DNA of 64,000 bases from Dyadobacter sp. NIV53 (GCF_019711195.1 NZ_CP081299.1:806001-870000); one strand, 5' to 3'; shown: positions 39,957 through 49,362, numbered from the stretch's first letter. Translations and numbers: made by a program. Notes: generated by a model not told the origin, from the letters alone.

Positions 39957-40748
39957 TTACTGCGTGACCCATCCGCCATCAATTGAAAAACATCCGCCTG
40001 TGGTATAACTTGATGCACGGCTGGCCAGATAAAGAGCAATACCGCCTATCTCATGGAGTTCTCCCCAGCGTCCCATCGGAATTTTGGAAATAAACGCTTT
40101 GTATTTTTCAGGATCGTTGGTCAGCGGCAGGTTCAGGTCGGTTGCAAACGGACCAGGCAAAATGGCGTTCACTGTAATTCCGTCCAGTGCTACTTCCATA
40201 GCCAGGGAACGGGTAAGCTGTAAAATCGCCCCTTTGCTAGTTGCATAAGGTGTACGTTCAGGAATTGCAGTAAGCGCGAGCATGGAACCGATATTGATGA
40301 TCCGGCCATAGCCATTTTGTTTCATGATCGGAACTACTTCACGACAAGCCAGCCAGGTTCCCGTAACATTGACGGTCTGTACTTTATTGAAATCATCCAG
40401 TGAAAGCGATTCTATTGCCCCACGAATATTAATACCAGCTGAATTGACCAGAATATCAATTTTGCCAAAAGTCTCCACGGCTGAACTTACCGTTTCTTTC
40501 ATGCTTTGTTCGGAAGTGACATCGCAGGTTACACTGATGCAATTGGTATCATACGAATCTTTAATTAGCTGTTCCGATTGCCTGTTCACATTTTCGTCAC
40601 GGGCCGCAATGACTATATTGGCACCGGCTTCGGCAAGGGCCTTTGCCATAGAAAGGCCAAGGCCACGGTTTCCGCCGATGACCAGCGCTGTCTGTCCGTT
40701 CAGTTTAAAAAGGTCAAGAATGCTTTGTTGCATCGTGAGAGTTTCCAT
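39957..40748 (-). CDS. SDR family dehydrogenase, probable sugar or sugar-acid dehydrogenase
   Basis: 263 residues from ATG 40748, 7 bases after the stop of the upstream gene; an upstream TTG (40781) overlapping it is less likely and ATG 40733 is possible. Classical SDR: cofactor site GGNRGLG (about 23-29), NSAG (about 103), active-site Ser in NIGSM (about 155), YATSK Tyr/Lys (about 168-172), C-terminal GGCFSIDGGW. In the operon it would either oxidise the free sugar to its lactone as the first step or oxidise the 2-keto-3-deoxy acid in the diketo route. The sequence alone cannot choose. Confidence 0.88.
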   Translation of the reverse strand: METLTMQQSILDLFKLNGQTALVIGGNRGLGLSMAKALAEAGANIVIAARDENVNRQSEQLIKDSYDTNCISVTCDVTSEQSMKETVSSAVETFGKIDILVNSAGINIRGAIESLSLDDFNKVQTVNVTGTWLACREVVPIMKQNGYGRIINIGSMLALTAIPERTPYATSKGAILQLTRSLAMEVALDGITVNAILPGPFATDLNLPLTNDPEKYKAFISKIPMGRWGELHEIGGIALYLASRASSYTTGGCFSIDGGWVTQ

Positions 40749-40755
40749 ATGTTTT

Positions 40756-41925
40756 TTATTCGGTAATGATGAAATGTTCAAGATCTTCTGTTTTCAGGGA
40801 AAGGCCGACGCCGGGTAAAGTATCATCCAGCTGAAGCCTGCCGTTTTCTGCAATCGCTTCTCCGTCGAAAATATACCAGAACATTTCGTTGCCAACTTCA
40901 ATCTCAGTCTGTGGAAAATACTCTGCCATCGGGCTTGCAAACGAGCTCATGACCACGTGCAGGTTATGCATCTGTCCACCATGCGGAATCACTTCCACGC
41001 CATGCGCCAATGCCATGTTACAGATTTTCTGCGCTTCGGTAAACCCTCCTACCCGGTTGGTGTCAAACTGAAAAATATCCAAAGCACCAGTTTGCAAAAG
41101 ATCATGAAAACCGTAACGGGTATATTCATGCTCCCCACCCGACAATGGAATATCAGTATACCGGCGCAGTTTGGCAAAATTGTGTATTTCATCGGGTAGT
41201 AAAAGCTCCTCAGCCCAACGCAGGTTATAAGGTTCCAGCGCTTTTAAAAACTGCTTCGCATAAGCCAGGTTAAAACCCATATAACCTTCCAGCATTACAT
41301 TGATATCTTCGCCCACAGCTTCTCTGACCACTTTTACCATATCCACGTTTTTTCGCATACCGGCAATTCCTTCTGTCAGCGGATAACCGCAGCGCAGTTT
41401 CATACCCGAAAATCCTTCTTCTTTATAATGAACTGCCTCAGCCTGAAGACTGTCCAGATCCCTGGTATATAGCCGGCTGTAATAGGTTTCAATATCCGGC
41501 GTGGTACGTCCGCCCAGCAGCATAAAAACGGGCTGTTTCATTACTTTTCCCTTGATATCCCAAAGTGCAATATCAACGGCGCTGATGGCAGCAATGACGG
41601 TTCCTTTTCTTCCAAAAGCAACCGTTGACCGGTACATTTTCTCAAAAAGATATTCCGTATTGAGTGGATTTTCTCCAATTAAAATCGATGAAAGTTTACT
41701 GTCGATCACGGCTTTGGTGATATCCGGACTTAGCCCTGCGTTTCCAATACCGACAAAACCTTCGTCCGTCTCAACTTCTACAACCAGCCAGCTAAAAAAC
41801 CGGAAAGCGGCCTGTGTGTCACTTTGGGAATGCAACGGGCTGAGTGGTGTGGCAAAAACTGTGTTACTCGTCAGTACAGGCCCGTTCCACTGGTATAGTT
41901 TGGTCCTTATTTTTGTAATTTTCAT
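40756..41925 (-). CDS. Enolase-superfamily sugar-acid dehydratase (rhamnonate-dehydratase-like)
   Basis: 389 residues of the mandelate racemase/muconate lactonising group. The N-terminal capping domain is followed by the barrel with KLRCG (about 175-179), metal ligands in LEGYMG (about 212), AEELLLP (about 238) and GGEHEYTRYG (about 262), and catalytic His in IPHGGQMHN (about 313). The GGEHEYTRYG and PHGGQMHN blocks are characteristic of L-rhamnonate-dehydratase-like enzymes. These dehydrate aldonic acids to 2-keto-3-deoxy acids. The expected KxK is KLR here. Substrate not determined: L-rhamnonate, L-lyxonate and other C5/C6 aldonates are possible. In the operon it is gene 4, 57 bases after the GH39. 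Confidence 0.87.
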   Translation of the reverse strand: MKITKIRTKLYQWNGPVLTSNTVFATPLSPLHSQSDTQAAFRFFSWLVVEVETDEGFVGIGNAGLSPDITKAVIDSKLSSILIGENPLNTEYLFEKMYRSTVAFGRKGTVIAAISAVDIALWDIKGKVMKQPVFMLLGGRTTPDIETYYSRLYTRDLDSLQAEAVHYKEEGFSGMKLRCGYPLTEGIAGMRKNVDMVKVVREAVGEDINVMLEGYMGFNLAYAKQFLKALEPYNLRWAEELLLPDEIHNFAKLRRYTDIPLSGGEHEYTRYGFHDLLQTGALDIFQFDTNRVGGFTEAQKICNMALAHGVEVIPHGGQMHNLHVVMSSFASPMAEYFPQTEIEVGNEMFWYIFDGEAIAENGRLQLDDTLPGVGLSLKTEDLEHFIITE

Positions 41926-41982
41926 TAAAATATTTTTTATAAATAAAACCGGATTTAAATGATCAATGCAGCGTTTTCGGAC

Positions 41983-43683
41983 TTACCACTTAAAGTGCAG
42001 AAAGGAAACGGCCTGACGCGGAAGCTGCATTTGAACCGTTGCAATTCCATTCTTAGGAAGTATCCATTCCGGTGAAGTAAGCAATGCGAGTTGTCCGGCC
42101 TTTTCAAGTAACCTGATCTGTTCTGCAGAAGGCTGTTTTGGCGAGCCCATGCTTTTCCAGGTTTCGTATGCATTGCTGTTTTCCTTGTCGATCCGGTAAT
42201 GGTACATCATCACTTTTTGAGCCGGCAATCCTTTTACCAAAACCTGTACAGGAGCATCTGGCGAAGGAACATTGTCGTCATGATAATTCCAAACCATTAC
42301 CCCGGCAGAGTTAGCACTTTTGGAAGCAAGTCCATTGATATCAGCCTCACCACGAACGCTTTCGTCCCTTACTTTTTTGAAATCATAAGCCAGATCCTGT
42401 TTCACTTCCACACGGTTTCCTTCCATCATACCAAACATCCTGAATACATTCAGAACCGGTTTGTCCACGCCATTTGTAGCCAGATCGCGGAAACCACGGA
42501 ACCAGGCCTGGTCTTCAAATTCAAATGACCAGCTTACGGCACCAGTCAGGTTTACTCCACGGGCTTCCGCCAATTCATATTTTCTGGCAAAAGATGCAGC
42601 TGTATAACTTGAATACATGGTTCCGTTCCGGTAAGCATTCTGCGGACTCAGATCCTCCGAACAAGCCGCACAACCTTCCGGATCAGACTCTCCAATGATG
42701 ATCGGCAGTTTTTTCAATGTTGGATAAGAAGCAACGATTTCAAAACCTTTGTCCAGATCGCGAAGCTGCGTTCCCATGTTCATCTGCACATGGCCGTCCA
42801 CAATTTTGGGTGCTCCTTTGGCATGATACGTAATGAAATCAATCGGTGAGCCTGTTTTCCCGGTTACATAATTTTTACCTTTTGTAATATGATCCAAAAA
42901 TGTTCTCATGAATACCGCTGATTTATCCCAAGATGGCCCTGTAACTTCCGGCCCGCCCATTTTTGCAGTAGGCAATGCACGTTTTACGGCATCGGCAGAG
43001 TAATCGTACATTTTGATATACTCCTCGGTAGTTCCTTTCCAATAACCGATATTAGGTTCGTTCCAAAGTTCCCAGTACCAGCTTTCCACTTCCTTCTGGC
43101 CGTATTTTGCCACTGAATGTTTAACCCACTGATATACCAGTTCCGCCCATTTTTCATAATCTTTTGGAGGGTAAGCCCAGCCCAGGTAAATATCATTGTA
43201 ATTATCTCCCGGTTTCCAGTGATGGCGGTACGGCTCAGGCTGGCTTGAAAGCGCCTGCGGCATAAATCCGATCTGAGCAATGGGTTTCATTCCTCTTTCA
43301 ATAAATGTGTCAAATATTTTATCGACTATCGTCCAGTCATAGACCGGTTTTCCCTGAGCATCTTCCGTATAAGCATTGGTTGATCCCCATTTTAATGCCG
43401 CTTCACCATCGCCGGTTACTAGCAGGCTGTGCACACGTACATACACCGGGACTTTGCTCAGCTCAGATATTTCAGTCAGCAGTTTTTTGCCGTCTTTCAT
43501 GTAGGTATAATTAGGCTCATCGTAGCCAAAAAATGCCCAGATCGGTTTCATTGGTGCTTTTACCGTAGCCAGATTCACCTCAATATGAACGGGTTGCTGC
43601 TCAGGCTGGCAAAAAGAAGGAACGGATAATGCCGTACAAAAAGCAGCATTGAACAGGAGTAATTTTGTTTTTTTCAAAAACAT
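41983..43683 (-). CDS. Glycoside hydrolase, GH39-like (first copy in PUL operon)
   Basis: 566 residues, signal peptide about 1-25. Same domain layout as the copy at 34259: acid/base motif WYWELWNEPN (about 203), candidate nucleophile in IIGESDPEG (about 328), C-terminal beta-sandwich. Follows SusD by 24 bases. The position directly behind SusD is usual for the PUL enzyme that acts on the captured glycan. The two copies differ through most of their length in scattered substitutions, so the duplication is not recent. A difference in linkage or chain-length preference is possible, but unproven. Confidence 0.87.
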   Translation of the reverse strand: MFLKKTKLLLFNAAFCTALSVPSFCQPEQQPVHIEVNLATVKAPMKPIWAFFGYDEPNYTYMKDGKKLLTEISELSKVPVYVRVHSLLVTGDGEAALKWGSTNAYTEDAQGKPVYDWTIVDKIFDTFIERGMKPIAQIGFMPQALSSQPEPYRHHWKPGDNYNDIYLGWAYPPKDYEKWAELVYQWVKHSVAKYGQKEVESWYWELWNEPNIGYWKGTTEEYIKMYDYSADAVKRALPTAKMGGPEVTGPSWDKSAVFMRTFLDHITKGKNYVTGKTGSPIDFITYHAKGAPKIVDGHVQMNMGTQLRDLDKGFEIVASYPTLKKLPIIIGESDPEGCAACSEDLSPQNAYRNGTMYSSYTAASFARKYELAEARGVNLTGAVSWSFEFEDQAWFRGFRDLATNGVDKPVLNVFRMFGMMEGNRVEVKQDLAYDFKKVRDESVRGEADINGLASKSANSAGVMVWNYHDDNVPSPDAPVQVLVKGLPAQKVMMYHYRIDKENSNAYETWKSMGSPKQPSAEQIRLLEKAGQLALLTSPEWILPKNGIATVQMQLPRQAVSFLHFKW

Positions 43684-43707
43684 GCGATATGATTTAAGCG
43701 GTAAGAA

Positions 43708-45258
43708 TTAATATCCGGGGTTTTGTTCTATCTTATTATTTCTGCTGATCTGCTGCGTTGGTATCGGAAACAGATTATGCTTTTCTGCGGCTGCGGTCAC
43801 ACCATTTGCTTTGGCATTGCTGATAAGCCGGTTGTGGCGGATCAGGTCCCAGCGGTAGTGCCCTTCTCCCACAAATTCCTGCGCACGCTCTTTCAAAAGC
43901 GCATCCCTGAACCCATCCTTTGTAAGTCCGCCCAGGTCGGGATATACTTTTGCATCCTGTTCAAATGCAGTTCCCACGGCTCTGGCCCTTCTTCTTACTT
44001 TATTTAGTGCTTCCAATGCCGGTGCAGTCGGGCCGTCAGTTTCGTTGATTGCTTCTGCATACGTGAGCAAAATATCTGAATAGCGGATCAGTGGATAATT
44101 GACACCTTCTTTCAGAAAACCGGTGGCAAAATCGACACGATGAAATTTGGTTAGAAAAGGAGCGTACATCGTTACGGTATCACGAACCAGTTCCTTAATA
44201 CCGTTTTTATAATAATAAGGCATTTTATCCCTTACTGACTGCCACTTGCGGTAGGTATCGGGGCTTTCTGTGAAAAAGGATTTTTTTGCCTGAAAAATAA
44301 CCAGGTCTTTTAATGCATGAAACTGTACATTCACGCCTTTCACCGTCTGAGCCGGCGGGCCAAACAAATAGATCATCCGGGTTTGGTAAAACTGGGACGT
44401 ACTGTTTGCATTTCCACCATGCTGGATAGAAAAGATATGCTCTTTACCGTTCTGAAAATCGGGATTATTGATGTTTTCATAATCTGCAAAAAGATCAAAA
44501 ACACCCTGATCCATTACCTTTTTTGCTTCTTCGGCTGCCTGTTTCCAGTTACGCTGCTGAAGATAAACTTTTGCCAAAAGAGAAGAAGCTGAAATTGCAG
44601 TCGCTTTACCGGCAGTCAGATCCGCTTTATTAAGCGGGCTTAATAATTCCACTGACGATTGCAGGTCACTGACAATCTGCGTGTAAACTTCGGCTTCTGT
44701 ACTTCTTGGTTTTTCAGTTTCACTCAGGTCCGTTGTTGCATGAACATGTAAAGGAACACCGCCGAATATCCGAACCAGATTGAAGTAAAACAATGCACGC
44801 AGGAATTTGGCTTCTCCCAGGATTTTGTCTTTACCCTGAAATTCAGCCGCTTCCATTTTATCAATCAGCGTATTACTTCTGTTGATCACCTGATAAAAAT
44901 AATCCCAGGCCGTAACGAGTTCATTAGCATCCGGCGTCCAGGAAAACGTGTTCCATTCGTTCTGGATACCAGAGCGGTCACCCGAACCATTGGCAGAACC
45001 ACCGCCGATCAGCGTAAATGCAGTAACATCACCCAGCGTAACCCATTGTCCGTCACGGTAATTATCATTCCACAAATAGGTATACACACCGTTTAAAGCA
45101 AGCTGTGCCTGATCCAGTGTTTTGTAAAAGTCATTGGTTGGAACCTGGCTGTATACTTTTTCCTGAAGGGCATCTTCGCATCCGCTTGCACTTATTACCA
45201 CCAATGCAGTGGTGGCGGCAAGCAGAAAATATTTTGTTTTTTTGAATAATGAGATCAT
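43708..45258 (-). CDS. SusD/RagB family glycan-binding lipoprotein
   Basis: 516 residues. Signal peptide with lipobox ISASGC (lipidated Cys near residue 27) for outer-membrane anchoring. The rest is the TPR-containing SusD fold (NDFYKTLDQAQLALNGVYTYL at the N-terminus, RAQEFVGEGHYRWDLIRHNRL near the C-terminus). It caps the SusC transporter and presents glycans. The stop lies 24 bases before the GH39 start, and the start is 20 bases after SusC. Confidence 0.95.
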   Translation of the reverse strand: MISLFKKTKYFLLAATTALVVISASGCEDALQEKVYSQVPTNDFYKTLDQAQLALNGVYTYLWNDNYRDGQWVTLGDVTAFTLIGGGSANGSGDRSGIQNEWNTFSWTPDANELVTAWDYFYQVINRSNTLIDKMEAAEFQGKDKILGEAKFLRALFYFNLVRIFGGVPLHVHATTDLSETEKPRSTEAEVYTQIVSDLQSSVELLSPLNKADLTAGKATAISASSLLAKVYLQQRNWKQAAEEAKKVMDQGVFDLFADYENINNPDFQNGKEHIFSIQHGGNANSTSQFYQTRMIYLFGPPAQTVKGVNVQFHALKDLVIFQAKKSFFTESPDTYRKWQSVRDKMPYYYKNGIKELVRDTVTMYAPFLTKFHRVDFATGFLKEGVNYPLIRYSDILLTYAEAINETDGPTAPALEALNKVRRRARAVGTAFEQDAKVYPDLGGLTKDGFRDALLKERAQEFVGEGHYRWDLIRHNRLISNAKANGVTAAAEKHNLFPIPTQQISRNNKIEQNPGY

Positions 45259-45278
45259 GTCAAATGCTTTGTTTAACG

Positions 45279-48200
45279 TTAAAATCCAAGCTTAATTTCA
45301 AGACGATAAGTCCTTGATGACGGGTAACCAAACCTGTCCATTCCTTTGGTCGTATTACTTCCGCCATAAGAATTTACTTCCGGCTCATAACCTGAATATT
45401 TAGTAAGCAGGGCAAGATTATCAATGCCAAACCCTAGTTTTGCGTTTTTCACAAACTTTACAAATCCGGGGATTTTATAGCTCAATGTCACATTCTGGAT
45501 ACGAAGGAAAGAACCATCTTCAATCAGGTAAGAACTTACACGCTGCGGATTGGTAGCGCTTGCGGCTGGTAATGGATTGTCAGGTTTTTCAGGTGTCCAG
45601 CGATCCAGTCGTTTGGCAGAAACACCAATTCCGTCGAGTACATACTGCTGCGCCGCCAGATTCAAAACCTTGTTTCCATAATCGCCATACAGAAAAACAT
45701 GCAGGCTCAACGGGCCGTAGGACAAGTCATTGGTCAGGCCGTAACTAAATTTCGGAAGCGGGCTGCCTAAGAAAACGTCATCTTTTTCGGTATCATATAC
45801 CCCGTCACCATTGACATCCTTGTAACGGATATCTCCCGGTTTTGCGGCTGGCATGGTACCAATTTCCTTAATTTGTTCCTGCGAGCGCCAGATCCCGTCA
45901 AATACTGATCCGTAAAATTCTCCGACAGTATGACCGGGCTGCAAACGTACCGTGTTCTTCGCATGCGGGTTTACATTGGCACCTCCCACCCAACCGGAGT
46001 ACAGATATTCTGCGCCACCCAGCGAAAGGATTTCATTACGGTTGAATGAAATATTAAAGTTGGTCGTCCAGTTCAGTTTACCCGATGTATTCACGCTGTT
46101 GATCCCGAATTCGAAACCTTTGTTAAGCATGGAACCCGTGTTTTTCAACACGCTTCCAAATCCGGTTTGGGATGGAACAGGCACATCAAGCAAAAGATCT
46201 GTTGTCTTTTTATGGTAATAATCGACCGAAAAACTGAGCCTTCCGTTGAGTATTCCAGCGTCCAGCCCTACGTTAAATTCCCCTGTTTGTTCCCAGCTCA
46301 GATCCGGATTGGCAATATTGGATGGATAGGCGATCGGCACTTTTGATCCTCCGTAAATATAAGAGCTGCGTGTACCAAATGAGGTTCCGAGAAGTGACAA
46401 TGAGCGGTATACCCCGATTGATTCATTTCCTGTTTTACCATAACTCGCACGTAATTTAAGCTGGTCAAATACTTTCAGTTTCTGGATGAATTTTTCGTCA
46501 CCCAACTGCCATCCGAAAGCCACCGCCGGAAATACACCGAACTTGTTATTGGCCCCAAACTTGGAAGAACCATCCGCCCTGACCGAAGCGGAGAACAGAT
46601 ATTTTTCCTTCAGCGAATAATTGACACGGCCAAGGTAAGAAATCAGTGTCCATTCGTTCATATTACTGCCGGGTGCCTGCGGACTGCTTCCCAATCCCAG
46701 ATTATAATACTCAAAAATATCACTTGGAAAACCGAACGACGACGCGTCCATGGTTTCATTTTTTTCCTTTTGGTAGGTAAAACCTCCGAGTACTTTTAAC
46801 TGGTGTATATTATTGAAAGTTTTGGAATAGGTTAGCGTATTGGCATTGGTATAATTCAGGTTTCGTACACCAATCTGCCTTGCTTTTCCATTCGTTCCCG
46901 CAGCAGCTTCTGAACCGATCGGAAAGTACTGATGGAATTTCCAGTCGCGGATATCGGCTCCAAAACGGATGTTCAGGTCCAATCCCGGAATGATGTTATA
47001 ATCCGCATAGATATTCCCCAGGATCCTGATCGTATTATTTACCTCACGGTATTTGTCCGTCATTGTCAGCGGGTTTTCCAGCCCGCCACCCATCGGAAAA
47101 TTCCTCAAATTGTTGATCTGGCCCAATTCATCCCTGGCTGGAATTGTTGGAGGAGCTTCATAAACGGCGTCAACAATATTCGATATTCCTTCATATCCTT
47201 TGGTATCGGTTGGAACCACTTTTTCATCAGTCAAAGTAAATGATAAGCTTTGTCCAACGCGTAGTTTTTTACTTACATCTGCATCAATGTTGATTGTTGT
47301 ACCATATCGTTTGAAGCTTGATCCCGGGATAATTCCTTCCTGGTTGGTCACATTTTCTGCGAGCATATAACGTACATTCTGGCTGCCTCCTGAAAAAGAA
47401 AGCTTGTAGGTTTGCTTTGGAGCCGATTTATAAATCTCCTTCTGCCAGTCAGTCCCTTTTCCGAAACCCGAGATCTGGTCAGTGGTATAAACCTGGGATT
47501 GTCCTAAAAGCGAAGCCCGTTCGTTTACCTGGGTTGCCCATTGAGTTGCATCCATAAAAGGCAGTTTTTTACGGATCGTCTGCAAGCCGTACGAATATTC
47601 AAAATCAGTCCGTTGCTGACCGGATTTCCCTCTTTTGGTTGTAATCAAAACCACACCATTTGCAGCTCTTGAACCATAAATGGCTGACGCCGAAGCATCT
47701 TTCAAAACCTGGATGGATTCAATATCCGACGGATCAATGGAGTTCATAGGATTGGCACTCCCGCCAAACGAACCCGCATCACTGCTAGCGCCAGTCTGGA
47801 AACCATTACTGATAGGCATTCCGTCAATTACATATAATGGTGAGCCGCCAGCAGATAAGGATGCTGTTCCCCTTACCTGCACGGAAATTCCACCACCGGG
47901 AGCATGGGAATTGGTATGAACCTGCACACCGGCAATTTTTCCCTGCAATGCTTTATCCGGCGTATTGATCGCGCCCTGCTCAATATCCTTTCCTGAAATA
48001 GTTGCAATGGCACCAGTCAGGTCTTTCTTTTGCACGGTACCGTAACCCACCACAATTACTTCATTTAACTGCTCAGAATTAGGAAGAAGCTGAATGTCAA
48101 TACTCGTCTGGTTCTGGATTTTTACTTCCTGCTGTATGTAGCCAATAAAGGAAAATACCAGTACCTGCCCCTCTGTTACACTGCTGATTTCGTATTTACC

Positions 48201-48443
48201 GTCTGCGTTGGAGGTGGTTCCCGTCGAAGTTCCTTTTACTACCACATTAACACCCACCAGAGACTGGCCTTTTTCATCCGTAATCTTACCTTTAACAGGC
48301 TTATCAAGAGATGAAACCCCTCGTTTCAACCCGGGTTTTATTGTATTGAATGCGCTTACCGGATTTTCAGATAGGCAGCTCAGGATCAGAAAGTAAAGGC
48401 ATAGTCTTATACCCCTGAAAGAGTTTTTTATAAAAATTTTCAT
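45279..48443 (-). CDS. SusC/RagA family TonB-linked outer-membrane transporter
   Basis: 1,054 residues. Signal peptide, carboxypeptidase-regulatory-like domain (about 50-125, GKITDEKGQSLVGVNVVVKG), plug domain (about 130-255, beginning LNEVIVVGYGTVQKKDLTG) with SusC signature, then the beta barrel to the C-terminal aromatic residue (LEIKLGF). No STN domain is visible, so it is not of the FecR/sigma-factor signalling type. First gene of the PUL; its product imports oligosaccharides with SusD. Confidence 0.95.
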   Translation of the reverse strand: MKIFIKNSFRGIRLCLYFLILSCLSENPVSAFNTIKPGLKRGVSSLDKPVKGKITDEKGQSLVGVNVVVKGTSTGTTSNADGKYEISSVTEGQVLVFSFIGYIQQEVKIQNQTSIDIQLLPNSEQLNEVIVVGYGTVQKKDLTGAIATISGKDIEQGAINTPDKALQGKIAGVQVHTNSHAPGGGISVQVRGTASLSAGGSPLYVIDGMPISNGFQTGASSDAGSFGGSANPMNSIDPSDIESIQVLKDASASAIYGSRAANGVVLITTKRGKSGQQRTDFEYSYGLQTIRKKLPFMDATQWATQVNERASLLGQSQVYTTDQISGFGKGTDWQKEIYKSAPKQTYKLSFSGGSQNVRYMLAENVTNQEGIIPGSSFKRYGTTINIDADVSKKLRVGQSLSFTLTDEKVVPTDTKGYEGISNIVDAVYEAPPTIPARDELGQINNLRNFPMGGGLENPLTMTDKYREVNNTIRILGNIYADYNIIPGLDLNIRFGADIRDWKFHQYFPIGSEAAAGTNGKARQIGVRNLNYTNANTLTYSKTFNNIHQLKVLGGFTYQKEKNETMDASSFGFPSDIFEYYNLGLGSSPQAPGSNMNEWTLISYLGRVNYSLKEKYLFSASVRADGSSKFGANNKFGVFPAVAFGWQLGDEKFIQKLKVFDQLKLRASYGKTGNESIGVYRSLSLLGTSFGTRSSYIYGGSKVPIAYPSNIANPDLSWEQTGEFNVGLDAGILNGRLSFSVDYYHKKTTDLLLDVPVPSQTGFGSVLKNTGSMLNKGFEFGINSVNTSGKLNWTTNFNISFNRNEILSLGGAEYLYSGWVGGANVNPHAKNTVRLQPGHTVGEFYGSVFDGIWRSQEQIKEIGTMPAAKPGDIRYKDVNGDGVYDTEKDDVFLGSPLPKFSYGLTNDLSYGPLSLHVFLYGDYGNKVLNLAAQQYVLDGIGVSAKRLDRWTPEKPDNPLPAASATNPQRVSSYLIEDGSFLRIQNVTLSYKIPGFVKFVKNAKLGFGIDNLALLTKYSGYEPEVNSYGGSNTTKGMDRFGYPSSRTYRLEIKLGF

Positions 48444-48645
48444 AATTTAATAAGGCTAAAAATGTAGGCAGTATCATCCCTAACCCTGGCTTACCGGAAA
48501 AGCAGGACAAGAAAGCTCCACCAGTTAAAAAACTGTTTGGAATAAGTTAAAATGAGCACAATACTTTACTACTGACTTTATTTTACATAAAGCAGCCAAC
48601 GGCACTGACATGGTCAGTTAAAACATAAAAACAATTATTTCAGTA

Positions 48646-48667
48646 CAGCTTTCCAGACGGAAAGCTG
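48646..48667. terminator. Inverted repeat, probable terminator of the XRE-cupin gene
   Basis: Perfect 9-bp stem CAGCTTTCC / GGAAAGCTG with a 4-base loop, 45 bases after the XRE-cupin stop on the minus strand and about 200 bases before the SusC start. Minus-strand sequence after it is T-rich. It could separate the regulator from the PUL transcript or act as an operator. Confidence 0.5.
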
Positions 48668-48711
48668 CTAGTGTGGTTTCTGAAAGTAAAAAATAAAATG
48701 AACGCTTAGTG

Positions 48712-49272
48712 TTATACGAAAATATCCAGATACCGCACTTCATCAGAAACCGGCATAATGCCATGTTTTTGAAGACAATTGAAATACAGGCTATCCCCGG
48801 CTTTCAGAAGATACTCTGCATCCCCGACAGTCATTTTCATTTCTCCTTCAATTACATAAATAAATTCTTCTCCTTCGTGGAAAAGCTCATGTTGCTTTAC
48901 CTCACCTTTTTTTGCCATAAAAAGCATTGGCTGCATTTTCTTCTGATGGTATTCGGGGCCAAACGGATATATGAAATATCCCTTTTCCGTTTTCGTCAGA
49001 TTGTCCTCAGCCTTTTGCCTGGTTGTTAAAATTGCATTTAACCATTCTTCTGTTTCCAGCAAACTTGAAATGTTGGTACCCAGCGTCTGAGCGATTTTTA
49101 TCAATGCTGCAACCGACGGTACCGTTTTGTTATTCTCAATTTTGGAGATCATGCTTTTCGACAGTTCACTGCCATCAGCTACCTCCTGCAATGTCCTTTT
49201 CTGGCTTGTTCTTAATATCCGTATCCGGTCTCCGATATTAAGAGTGTTACCTTCACTTTCACTTGATGCCAT
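48712..49272 (-). CDS. XRE family transcriptional regulator with cupin domain
   Basis: 186 residues from ATG 49272; a TTG at 49281 adds three residues and would sit inside the inverted repeat. N-terminal HTH_3 (about 12-66: LQEVADGSELSKSMISKIENNKTVPS) and C-terminal cupin_2 (about 120-186, EGEEFIYVIEGEMKM). This architecture senses a small molecule in the cupin. It lies 268 bases upstream of SusC on the same strand and is the only regulator near the PUL, so control of the PUL is likely but inferred. A good promoter and a 12-bp inverted repeat (277-288 and 319-330) lie upstream, suggesting autoregulation. Confidence 0.9.
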   Translation of the reverse strand: MASSESEGNTLNIGDRIRILRTSQKRTLQEVADGSELSKSMISKIENNKTVPSVAALIKIAQTLGTNISSLLETEEWLNAILTTRQKAEDNLTKTEKGYFIYPFGPEYHQKKMQPMLFMAKKGEVKQHELFHEGEEFIYVIEGEMKMTVGDAEYLLKAGDSLYFNCLQKHGIMPVSDEVRYLDIFV

Positions 49273-49276
49273 ATTT

Positions 49277-49330
49277 TTCAACCTTGTTTACAAAATTCTT
49301 ATTTGTTTCCTATCATTCAACAAGGTTGAA
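49277..49330. promoter_or_regulatory. Candidate XRE autoregulatory operator (12-bp inverted repeat)
   Basis: Arms TTCAACCTTGTT at 49277-49288 and AACAAGGTTGAA at 49319-49330, perfect, 30 bases apart. The outer arm lies next to the -7 element and probably covers the transcription start. The inner arm ends 5 bases before the ATG and covers the ribosome-binding region. Confidence 0.6.
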
Positions 49331-49332
49331 TG

Positions 49333-49362
49333 CAAATATAAATGCAAAAATCCGTTTTGCAA
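49333..49362 (-). promoter_or_regulatory. Bacteroidota-type promoter of the XRE-cupin gene
   Basis: On the minus strand: TTG (49360-49362), 19 bases, TATATTTG (49333-49340). This fits the -33 TTG / -7 TAnnTTTG consensus and spacing of the Bacteroidota primary sigma factor. Confidence 0.65.
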
